Positions 53,018-61,640 of a DNA stretch of 64,000 bases are shown here, piece by piece; position 1 is the first letter of the stretch, and each line of letters begins with the position of its first letter. The notes beneath the pieces are model-generated. The model was not told the origin of the DNA and ran no database searches. It saw only the letters and a list, made by a program, of their open reading frames with translations. The translations under genes were made by a program, and so were the position numbers. The stretch is from Larkinella insperata (GTDB taxonomy: Bacteria > Bacteroidota > Bacteroidia > Cytophagales > Spirosomataceae): the NCBI RefSeq assembly GCF_026248825.1, contig NZ_CP110973.1, positions 4,919,501 to 4,983,500 on the forward strand, read 5' to 3'.

Positions 53018-54340
53018 ATGAGTGAAAGAAGTAGAGAGGCCAGTCAAGCGCTGGCAAGTATAATCAATTATATGCAGGAGGATTTACCGACGAAGGCCCC
53101 GGATAAGGAGTCAGGCCAAGTAGGGAGCCGGTTTGAACAAGTGGAACGCTTTCTGAGCCAAAACTATAGCTTTAGGTACAATACTGTCAAAGGCCAAGTT
53201 GAAATTTTGGATTCGGAAGCTGACCATTTTGTGCCAACAACAGACTGGATCGAGAACTCTATATTACGACGAGTTCGTCAAGCTGGATTAAAATGTGATA
53301 GCGCAACTTTACGCACCATCCTGTTGTCCGACTTCAGCCCGAGTTACGATCCATTTCAGGACTACTTTTCCAGACTGGAAGCTTGGGACGGCCAGGACCA
53401 CATTCAGCATTTGGCTGAGACGGTTCAGACTACGAAGCCAGAGCTGTGGCCAGTGTGTCTGAGGAAGTGGCTTGTGGCATCAGTAGGCAGTTTGCTTGAA
53501 GCAAGGGTAATCAATCATACGGTGATTGTTTTCTCCGGAAAACAAGGAATCGGAAAGACAACTTGGATGGAAAAGTTAGTCCCTGGAAACTGTAAGGATT
53601 ATCTCTACTCTGGCACTGTTAATCCTAACAATAAGGATACAATGATCAATATGGCTGAGTGTTGGCTGATCAATCTCGATGAGCTAGAGAATCTAAACAA
53701 GTCCGAGGTGGGGTCGCTAAAAGAGATGATTACAAAGAGTAACATTCGTATTCGTCGTCCTTACGGCCACAACAATGAGAACTTGCCTCGCCGAGCCTCC
53801 TTCGTTGGTTCGGTAAACGCTGCCCAGTTTCTGACAGACACCACTGGAGGTAGACGCTTTTTATGTTTTGAAGCGGTCAACATTCATCATCAGCATGATG
53901 TCGATATGAACCAGGTATATGCGCAGGCGCTGGCACTGTTTAGAGGAGGATATCAGTATTGGTTCAATCAGGCAGAAACAGCCGAAATTGAACGTAACAA
54001 CGAAGAGTACCGCGCTAAATCCGTGGAGGAAGAATTGCTGCTGACTTATTTTAAACCGTGCGGTAAAGAAGAGGCAGATATGTACCTGAACGCGACGCAG
54101 GTCCTGGAGAAGATGCGTGAGCGTGGTAGTCATATCAATCCAAGCACGAATGCTAGCAGAAATTTAGGGATGATTATGCAAAAACACGGATTTCTACGAA
54201 TGAAAAAAGGTGGCCTGTATGTATATGCCCTTAGAGAACGTAAACCAATAGAGATTGCCAGTGATAAGCATCGCGCTACGGTGAATACCAATGAATATCA
54301 CATGCAAATCATGATGGATCTCGCCAATCGAGACAGGTAA
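53018..54340 (+). CDS. VirE/VapE-family P-loop ATPase (primase-helicase-like)
   Basis: A 440-residue protein. The N-terminal ~110 residues (VERFLSQNYSFRYNTVKGQV) are typical of the family. The VirE ATPase core has SGKQGIGKTTW (P-loop G174-T182, K180), then CWLINLDELENLN (Walker B D221-E222), RASFVGSVNAAQFLTDTTGG (sensor Asn/Arg) and RRFLCFEAVNI. These proteins are found in phages, satellites and integrated elements as SF3-like replicative helicases. It is the first plus-strand gene of the element and is followed by an intrinsic terminator. Its likely role is element replication together with the polymerase-like gene 89 bp downstream. Confidence 0.88.
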   Translation: MSERSREASQALASIINYMQEDLPTKAPDKESGQVGSRFEQVERFLSQNYSFRYNTVKGQVEILDSEADHFVPTTDWIENSILRRVRQAGLKCDSATLRTILLSDFSPSYDPFQDYFSRLEAWDGQDHIQHLAETVQTTKPELWPVCLRKWLVASVGSLLEARVINHTVIVFSGKQGIGKTTWMEKLVPGNCKDYLYSGTVNPNNKDTMINMAECWLINLDELENLNKSEVGSLKEMITKSNIRIRRPYGHNNENLPRRASFVGSVNAAQFLTDTTGGRRFLCFEAVNIHHQHDVDMNQVYAQALALFRGGYQYWFNQAETAEIERNNEEYRAKSVEEELLLTYFKPCGKEEADMYLNATQVLEKMRERGSHINPSTNASRNLGMIMQKHGFLRMKKGGLYVYALRERKPIEIASDKHRATVNTNEYHMQIMMDLANRDR

Positions 54341-54376
54341 GTAGGGTAAGTAAACGCAGTAAAAATTAATTTGATC

Positions 54377-54410
54377 AACCACACCTCTCAACAGGGTGTG
54401 GTTTTTTTTT
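54377..54410 (+). terminator. Strong intrinsic terminator or attenuator between the VirE-type and polymerase-like genes
   Basis: A 9-bp stem (54377-54385 with 54395-54403), 9-nt loop and a run of nine T. It lies 36 bp past the VirE-type stop and 19 bp before the next ATG, so it should reduce read-through into the polymerase-like gene. Confidence 0.8.
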
Positions 54411-54429
54411 AATAAAATATAATAAAACA

Positions 54430-55955
54430 ATGAAAGCTAAAAAAATAGTATTGTTGCCTTATAATCTCGACCTGGAGTCGCTTTTAGAGGAACATCCGCC
54501 TCAGGTAAGGCTACAAGTCGAAAATCTCAAATACATCCTAGGGTTGATTTCGGAATTACCCGCCTATGATCACCGCCTGTTTACCTCTCAGCAAGAGGAG
54601 GCCTTGTACGTTTCACTAAATGCCAAACTGCTGAAAGAAAAAGTCAGTAACTACCACCATTACCTTCGCTATCTGCAAGAGGTAAGTGTATTGGAATGTG
54701 ACAACGCCTATGTGCCGGGTTTTAAGTCAAGAGGGTATCGCTTTACTCAGCCCTATCAGGGCAAACTGATTAAAGATGTCATCACCAGACCAAAACTGGT
54801 GAGCCATACGGAGCTTGAACAGCAGGAAGATGAACAGGTTTCGCAGCAGTATGGGAATCTGATCCGTCCTTTCGATGGGTTGAAAATTGATAATGACCAA
54901 GCTCAGCAGTATATCGATGGGTTGTATGAAGAAGAGTCCCACTCACCACAACCGAAAATAAGACAGAATGCCGCCTGTCGATACGGTGCCTACCAAACGA
55001 TGATCAATCACTTATCCGAACATACCGGGCGATTTAAGGTGGATTCGAAAGGGCATCGGTTTCATTCTCCATTGACGAATTTGAAAAAAGAATTGCGTCA
55101 ATTTTTGACATATAAGGGTGAACCATTGGTGGCATTAGACCTGAGTTGCTCGCAGTCTTATCTAGCTACATTGCTATTTAACAGAGAATTTTATCAGCCT
55201 TCTGAGGCTACAACAAAGGTAGCTTTAATTTCACTGCCTGCAGAGACACAAGCGTTGTTTAGTAAAGATTTATTAGCGCGTATAGTAAATTATATTATTA
55301 ATTTTGATACTGTAATAACTAGTAATCCATGTACCTCCCTTCCTCCTTCCCCTGTGTGCCCCCTTATGGTCGAAAAAAGTGAAGATAAATTAATTTCAAA
55401 AGACGTTGCAGTAGCCCGAGAATCGATAGTAACCAAAAAGGATGACGAAGTAAAAACATACTTATCATTTTTAATTGATGGAAAGTTTTATGAGCTATTG
55501 GGGGAACAAATTCAACGAGAGACGGGGCGATCGCTGAAGACCCGCCAACAAATGAAGGAGGTGATCTTTACCGTCTTATTTTCCAAGAACGGAGAAAAAC
55601 ATCCTGCTTTAGTCTCTCGTAAAGAAGCATTCGTTACGGTGTTTCCCTGGATCTACGGGTTATTTGAGTTACTGAAGTCGGATAAGCATAGTTCTTTAGC
55701 CCTGCTGTTACAAACGATTGAATCAGAGATCTTCTTGAACCGCATTGCCCAGCGCATTACGGCTGAATCTTCAAATGTACCCTTTTTTTGATTCATGATT
55801 CAGTGGCTACAACACCAGCTTATATTGATTATGTGGAAAGTGTAATGAAAGAGGAGCTAGAACAGGCTGTTGGTGTGATTCCCAACCTTAAAAGAGAGGA
55901 ATGGGGTGGAGGGAAAAGAGAAGTTGCCAAAGAGCGGCCAATAATCGCTCTCTAA
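54430..55955 (+). pseudogene. Polymerase-like protein, split by a -1 frame change at T7 (either broken or programmed)
   Basis: Frame 0 gives 453 residues, stopping at TGA 55789-55791 right after a run of seven T (55783-55789). The -1 frame (from 55788) continues for 55 codons to TAA at 55953-55955, giving about 508 residues if joined. Motifs resemble family-A/T7-type polymerases: motif A LVALDLSCSQSYLATLL (D237), motif B R372-x3-K376-x3-F380-x3-F384 (RQQMKEVIFTVLF), and motif C LIHDSVATTP (H456-D457), which is only in the -1 frame. Without the shift the second catalytic Asp is lost. A one-base loss in T8, a sequencing error, or P-site slippage on TTT-TTT-TGA all fit. The N-terminal third is a helical region of unknown type. 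The polymerase assignment is inference from motifs. Confidence 0.6.
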
Positions 55956-56160
55956 TCGATTATATTTCTAAAATTGATTCAGACGTTTAGTTGGGATTTA
56001 TAATGCCGTGACGAAGCTAAAAATGGCCTTAAATCAAGTGTATTAAGTTTATTGTTTAAACAGCGAAAAGATTTAGTTATTATTCGTGGTTATAATTTTC
56101 TGAAATATGCAATTGACAGTAGTTAATTTTACGTGATTGTAGAATTTATAAAGAGCGGCT

Positions 56161-56574
56161 ATGGGAAATCGTCGTTTTGAGAAGTTGCCTTCTGGCTTTC
56201 GATTTTTCTTTTCAAAGAAGGAAATCAAAGCCATTGAGAAGGAAAATAACATTCTGTTTAGCTTATGGTGTGGCGGAGTGGGTTACAATACTCATTTCAA
56301 CGAAGATCAATCGATTCAAAGCTGCTTTGAACCTGTTTTCTTGACGGGTCAAAATGATGAAAACGGGTTTAAGGTAAGCCTTTTTATGTCTGGCTTTCGA
56401 AACGAACTTTTACCCAAGGAGTTGGAAGAACAGGCGAAAGGGCTGGTCAAAAGTTGTATTCTCAACTACATTCAAGAGTTGTTGAATCTTAAGGTAACCG
56501 ACCTTAAACGAATTAGATACCTCAGACCAGAGTTACAAATCAGTAACCGTACCGTTCGAATCGTTTTAAAATAA
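56161..56574 (+). CDS. Unknown protein in the element
   Basis: A 137-residue protein, mixed alpha/beta, no signal peptide. It starts with basic/aromatic MGNRRFEKLPSGFRFFFSKK and ends in a basic strand (YLRPELQISNRTVRIVLK). No family is recognised. It sits after a ~205-bp non-coding gap behind the polymerase-like gene and 18 bp before the isomerase-like gene, so it may be co-transcribed with the latter. Confidence 0.6.
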   Translation: MGNRRFEKLPSGFRFFFSKKEIKAIEKENNILFSLWCGGVGYNTHFNEDQSIQSCFEPVFLTGQNDENGFKVSLFMSGFRNELLPKELEEQAKGLVKSCILNYIQELLNLKVTDLKRIRYLRPELQISNRTVRIVLK

Positions 56575-56592
56575 TTAGCCACTCCGGTTTTG

Positions 56593-57630
56593 ATGTCATT
56601 CCTCTTGAGGTCAGTAACTGAAAGTGGCTTGGTGCTTTTGGTCTTACTGGTCCTAATGATATCTGTTGGTCATTGGGGTAAGCGTGAATCCGTCAAATCA
56701 AGTAAATTGAGTATGGAAGAGCTACTGCTAAGTCGAAGGTCTTTTTTAGAGACTGCCCTGTTAACTGCACCATTGGTGGTTGCCACAGAATCTCAATCGA
56801 TGGCTCCTGCTTTAGCCAAACCACTTCCCGTTCGATTAAGCTGTAATCTTTATTCGTTCAATGAACCTTTAACGAAGGGGCAAATGACCTTAGAGGAGGT
56901 CTTGGTGTTCTGCGCTAATCTGGGTTTTGCGGCAGTTGATCCAACAGGCTATTACTTTCCTAATTATCCAACTCTGCCTGACGACGCTTATGTTTACCAA
57001 ATCAAGCGAAGAGCGTTTCGCTTGGGTCTTGACATCAGTGGAACAGGCGTACGCAATGACTTTACCTTACCCGATTCCAATCGCCGGAAAGCAGAAGTCG
57101 AATTGGTCAGAAAATGGCTCGGATTTGCCAGTAAGGTAGGAGCACCCGTGTTACGCATATTCGCTGGAACGGGGAAAAAACTTTCATCTAGCTATAACCG
57201 GGAAGAAGTGCAAAAGTGGGTTGTTGATGCTATAGGGGAATGTACAACCTATGCAGCTCAACAAGGAGTAATGCTGGTGTTGCAAAACCATGCCGATTTT
57301 ATTCGAACCGCAGATGATGTCTTGGGGGTTATACGGCAGGTCAACTCTGATTGGTTAGCGGTTAATTTAGATATTGGCAGTTTCAAGATAGGGGACCCTT
57401 ACGCCCAAATCGCTCAAGTAGCTCCGTATGCTGCAACCTGGCAGATTAAAGAGAATCTGTTTGTTGATGGGCAGGAGGTCGCCACTGATCTTACTAAAAT
57501 CATGCAGATCGTAGGACAATCAGATTATCGGGGTTACCTACCCATTGAGACGCTGGGAAAGGGCGATCCTAAAACGAAAGTATCAGCCTTCTATGAAAAA
57601 GTGAAAAAGGCAGTGGAAGCAGTTGGTTAA
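56593..57630 (+). CDS. Exported sugar isomerase/epimerase-like TIM-barrel protein
   Basis: 345 residues from the ATG at 56593 (a TTG three bases before is in frame). An N-terminal hydrophobic segment (SGLVLLVLLVLMISVG) is followed by a Tat-like signal (LLSRRSFLETALLTAPLVVA). The real mature start is near AKPLPVRLSCNLYSFN, so the first ATG may be too early; an ATG at 56713 would put the Tat signal first. The barrel shows GVMLVLQNHADFIRTADDVL, WLAVNLDIGSFKIGDPY and GYLPIETLGKGDPK, the xylose-isomerase-like/sugar phosphate isomerase pattern. It is a metabolic gene inside the mobile region and likely cargo. Substrate unknown. Confidence 0.82.
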   Translation: MSFLLRSVTESGLVLLVLLVLMISVGHWGKRESVKSSKLSMEELLLSRRSFLETALLTAPLVVATESQSMAPALAKPLPVRLSCNLYSFNEPLTKGQMTLEEVLVFCANLGFAAVDPTGYYFPNYPTLPDDAYVYQIKRRAFRLGLDISGTGVRNDFTLPDSNRRKAEVELVRKWLGFASKVGAPVLRIFAGTGKKLSSSYNREEVQKWVVDAIGECTTYAAQQGVMLVLQNHADFIRTADDVLGVIRQVNSDWLAVNLDIGSFKIGDPYAQIAQVAPYAATWQIKENLFVDGQEVATDLTKIMQIVGQSDYRGYLPIETLGKGDPKTKVSAFYEKVKKAVEAVG

Positions 57631-58436
57631 GACCGCTATAGGTATTAAAATCTATTATGCGTATGCAAAAGGAGAGGAGCGAACAGTACCATTAATTTAG
57701 AGTCTATTACCTTGTCTTGTAATTTTCTCTGTCCAAATAAGATTATAGCATTTTTTGAATGTATACAGCGACAAAAGAAAGAGTCATGCTGCTTTATCTA
57801 ATGGGGATATCAGTAGTAGCCAGAATCAGAACTATGCGGGTATGTAGGGTAATTGAATATGACTAAATCTCAATCTACTTCTGCTTCATTACAAGTCTGC
57901 ATGGTTTGCAACTTTGCAAACTCTATAAAAAGAGACAATGAGGTCTCCCACACTCAGAATATTGGGAAAATGAACATTGATTCATAAGATGAGGATTTGA
58001 GATCTACAGTCAAAGTAAATTAAGGTAAAATTAGGCTATTTTGTCTTTCTCGTAGAAAGGGAGTATAAAAATACTTGGATTAACATAACCTGTCCTGAAA
58101 ATCGTATAATGGAGATGTTGTAGAACAGATTAACAGCCAATCCTTGGTCCTATAAAATACCGCTAAGTCATTTTACCAAAGGAATATTGATAAAATTAAT
58201 CATTTCATTATTATTTACATCTTAAAATAAACTAAAACATCGTATAAAATACATGGAACTATATAAGCCTGAATCTCAGCCAAATTGTGTCATAAGAGTT
58301 CACGTAAAATTATTTGTTGGTTTGAAATAGGCACAGTAATGCAAAATGCGTATCATGCATAAAAAATGCTGCCAGGTGGTAGCAAGTATTAAACATTACC
58401 AAAAGCAGTATAAGTTAAAAACAATTTTAAATTAAA
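57631..58436. other. Long AT-rich non-coding region before the ATPase-nuclease gene
   Basis: This 806-bp region has stop codons in all frames and no credible ORF. It contains a perfect 8-bp inverted repeat (57904-57921) and a weak CTTTCT-CGT-AGAAAG dyad near 58040. It probably holds the promoter of the downstream defence-like gene; no consensus promoter could be fixed. A decayed gene cannot be excluded. Confidence 0.6.
57904..57921. repeat. Perfect inverted repeat GTTTGCAA-CT-TTGCAAAC, candidate operator
   Basis: Two 8-bp arms with a 2-bp spacer stand alone in non-coding DNA 515 bp upstream of the ATPase-nuclease gene. The size and symmetry suit a dimeric regulator site. No T-run follows. 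Confidence 0.5.
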
Positions 58437-61400
58437 ATGGACGAGATATCAATTATAAACCGTGAAGAAATATTAAAAAATGCAAAAACAGAATCCGAAT
58501 TATCAGATTTGAAACAACACGCAGATAAAATGATAAGAGGTTTTGAGAATTTTACCAATTTTTCGTCTAATCGAGCCGTATGGGAATTAGTTCAAAATGC
58601 TTGTGATTTGACCTCAAATTGTGAAATAGTTTTGGATTATAGAAATAATGGTTTTTCATTTACTCACAACGGAAAACCATTTACAACAAAGTCATTTATT
58701 TCTTTAATAAAGCAAGTAAGTGGAAAATATGGAGAGGAGTCCGACGCTCCAACAGTTGGGAAATATGGAACAGGCTTCTTAACGACGCACACATTCGGGC
58801 GTAAATTTCGCATAAATTCAATTCTTGAAGCTAATAATACTTTTTTTGAGATTAAAGATTTTTTAATTGATCGTAGCCCTAAAGAATGGAAATCTTTAAG
58901 TGTAAATATCAAAGATCAAAAGGAGAATGTATACAGACTTATACAAGAGGGCGCAATAGTTACAGAACCGGAAATAAAAACAACGTTCACGTTTTTGCCC
59001 GAAACTGATCAAGAACTAAATTACATAGCTGAATCTAGTAAGGATTTAGAGGAATATATTCCTATCGTTTTGACAATCAATGATCGAATTAGAAAAATAA
59101 GTATAGTTTCAAATGAAACTGAAATTTCATTTGAACGAGTTTTAAAAGAAAAGATGCTGAATGAAAGTGGAATAGAATTGTTCAAAACTTATATATCAAA
59201 AAATGGAAATAATATTGCATTGTTTTCTATTATAGATGCTAGTAATCAAATAGAAGTTATTCTTCCTATAAATGAAAACTATGAGTTATTTCAGTTTCCA
59301 GAAAGAGTTGCCCGATTGTTTTTATATTATCCGTTGATTGGTTCAGAAGATTTTGGCTTAAATTTTGTTATCAACTGCAATCGGTTTCTGCCAACCGAAC
59401 CAAGAGACGGAATTCATTTGAAAAGTAATAAAGATCAGTTGAGAGACCAAGAAATAGCTAATCAATTAATAATAAATGAAGCTTCTCAATTGATTTTTAA
59501 TTTTTTAAAGAGTGATGTTATAAAAGTCGATAATCCCCTACTATATGCTCAAATAAATTTCAAAAGAAATACAGAGGATGATTTACTGAATGGCTATTTC
59601 AAAAAATTACAACAAACTTGGGTAGAAGAATATAAGTTATTGCCAATTGTCGAAACCGTTGAAGGTTTCAAGCATGTTAATGAAATTTATTTTCTTAAAG
59701 AAGAGCTTTTGACTAATACAGAATATTTTAATGATATATATGCGTTAATATCTATATTTTACAATAACATTCCAGTAAAAGAGAAAATATTTTTATGGAG
59801 TAAATTTTCAAGTGAGTGGGAGAGTGAAAATGTTAGATTTATTGGTCACCAAGATTTAATTAATGCAATAGCACAGGAGAGTTTATTCAAGTATGACAAT
59901 GAAATCCTAATTACCTATTATAAAAGTTTAATTGCTGAAGAAAAATTACATTATTTTTCAGAATACGCTCTATTGCCAAATTTAGATGGTAGACTTTGTT
60001 TGCTTTCTGCGCTTCTTGCACCTCAAAACTTAAACGATACACTCATAGAGATAGGGAAAGCTATAATCCCGAACTCGATTGAACGACTAATCCACAAGGA
60101 CTTTTCCTTTAATTTTCATTTTGAAAAATTTAATAGAAAAGATTTTTCTAACAACGTTAAAGCTAGATTAGATGAACTAGAGGCTTCATCTTACATTTAT
60201 TTTTCTGAAACAAACAATACAGAAGAGTATATCTTTCGATCTCTTGAGAAAACGCGACAGCTTAGCGGAGTTTTCTTTAATAACTTACTAAGTTACTGCA
60301 AGATAAGTAATAATGTTAATTCTCAGAGTAAACCTTCCGCATTAGTCAAAATAATCAGTAAATACTATTCTTTAGATGATAATTTGATTCAACTAAGTAA
60401 TCTTGAAATTCAGGAAGAAAACTTAGATATCCGTTCAGCAAGAAAGGTTTTAGTTCAAATATTTTTTAATATACTTCAACATCATAAAGAGGGATGGGTA
60501 CAGTTGAATAAAGATTTATTACTTGAAATAGCAAATCTTAATGAAGACAGTTTAAAAGAAGTTTATTCTATTTCAAGGATCTACCCTAATCAGTTGGGTC
60601 AACTAAAGAGTAATAGTGAACTAAAAAGAGATATTGATATAATTCCAGAAATTAAAGACCTTTATAACAAAGTAACAATGGGCGAAATTAGAAAAGATTT
60701 AGTCTATAAAGAATTTAACGAGTTTGTTGCTGAAGATAGATTTATAACTAATAAATATTTGACTAGCCAAATTGAAGACATTTTCTTCGACACAGATATC
60801 CATAATATAAATGAGCATCCATTTAAAGATGAAATATTGAAAATTATATCATCATTGCGCGAAAAAAAATATGCTGAATTATTTCCTAGGCTTGATGATA
60901 AAAAAGCTAATTTGATGTTAGAGATAGTTACAAACGAGAACACAAAAGACGAAATCTTTTCTATTGTTACATTAAAAGAATGTGAATTAAAAAGGCTTGG
61001 GAGACTTGTACAAGAATTCAACTTTATAGAGATCTTGAATGTTGCAACAACTTTAATTCAGCAACAAAAAGAAAATGATTCAGATTTTCATCATAAACAT
61101 GAAATTGGGACATACATTGAAGCTCTTATCAGACAAAAGCTATCTTCTGAATTACAGAAAAGAATTTCATTTGAAGATAAAAGAGACATTAAGACGTCAG
61201 ACATACAAGGCGGCCAAGACATTGTAATACTTCTTGACGGCAGACCTGTTTATTTTATAGAAGTAAAATCAAGGTGGAATTCACAGAATTCTGTTTCTAT
61301 GAGTAAACTACAACTTCAACGTGCTGTTGAGCAAACTGAACGCTATGCTTTGTGTGCTGTGGACGTTACACGCTATACAGGCACAAACGACAGATACCAA

Positions 61401-61640
61401 CTTTCTACAAACGAAATCTTACCGCTTACAAAAGTGGTAATGAATATTGGTAGTATTATCAGACCATTAATTGAAGAGAATTTGGAAGCGGAGAAAAATC
61501 AAAGCGAATTAGTACACTTAATTGACTACAGAGGTATTGTGCCTCAAGAGATTATTAAAGGTGGGGATGATTTTGATAAGTTTGTTGAACTACTTTCGGA
61601 AATAATTGTCAACGCAGTAAATAAAGAGAAAGTATTATAA
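58437..61640 (+). CDS. GHKL-ATPase / PD-(D/E)XK nuclease protein (sacsin/NO-VEIN type), candidate defence protein
   Basis: A 1067-residue protein, very AT-rich compared with the chromosome. The N-terminal ~200 residues are a GHKL (Hsp90/sacsin-like) ATPase: N box WELVQNACD (E50, N54, D57), HNGKPF at the usual DxGxG position, and G box GKYGTGF (108-114). A ~650-residue middle region is helical and unrecognised. The C-terminal ~190 residues have a PD-(D/E)XK (DUF3883/Mrr-like) pattern: E895 in IGTYIEALIRQKL, D928 in GGQDIVILLDG, E942-V-K944 in FIEVKSRW. It stands alone with its own 5' region. The combination of ATP sensor and nuclease resembles bacterial anti-phage proteins; function not proven. 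Confidence 0.8.
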   Translation: MDEISIINREEILKNAKTESELSDLKQHADKMIRGFENFTNFSSNRAVWELVQNACDLTSNCEIVLDYRNNGFSFTHNGKPFTTKSFISLIKQVSGKYGEESDAPTVGKYGTGFLTTHTFGRKFRINSILEANNTFFEIKDFLIDRSPKEWKSLSVNIKDQKENVYRLIQEGAIVTEPEIKTTFTFLPETDQELNYIAESSKDLEEYIPIVLTINDRIRKISIVSNETEISFERVLKEKMLNESGIELFKTYISKNGNNIALFSIIDASNQIEVILPINENYELFQFPERVARLFLYYPLIGSEDFGLNFVINCNRFLPTEPRDGIHLKSNKDQLRDQEIANQLIINEASQLIFNFLKSDVIKVDNPLLYAQINFKRNTEDDLLNGYFKKLQQTWVEEYKLLPIVETVEGFKHVNEIYFLKEELLTNTEYFNDIYALISIFYNNIPVKEKIFLWSKFSSEWESENVRFIGHQDLINAIAQESLFKYDNEILITYYKSLIAEEKLHYFSEYALLPNLDGRLCLLSALLAPQNLNDTLIEIGKAIIPNSIERLIHKDFSFNFHFEKFNRKDFSNNVKARLDELEASSYIYFSETNNTEEYIFRSLEKTRQLSGVFFNNLLSYCKISNNVNSQSKPSALVKIISKYYSLDDNLIQLSNLEIQEENLDIRSARKVLVQIFFNILQHHKEGWVQLNKDLLLEIANLNEDSLKEVYSISRIYPNQLGQLKSNSELKRDIDIIPEIKDLYNKVTMGEIRKDLVYKEFNEFVAEDRFITNKYLTSQIEDIFFDTDIHNINEHPFKDEILKIISSLREKKYAELFPRLDDKKANLMLEIVTNENTKDEIFSIVTLKECELKRLGRLVQEFNFIEILNVATTLIQQQKENDSDFHHKHEIGTYIEALIRQKLSSELQKRISFEDKRDIKTSDIQGGQDIVILLDGRPVYFIEVKSRWNSQNSVSMSKLQLQRAVEQTERYALCAVDVTRYTGTNDRYQLSTNEILPLTKVVMNIGSIIRPLIEENLEAEKNQSELVHLIDYRGIVPQEIIKGGDDFDKFVELLSEIIVNAVNKEKVL

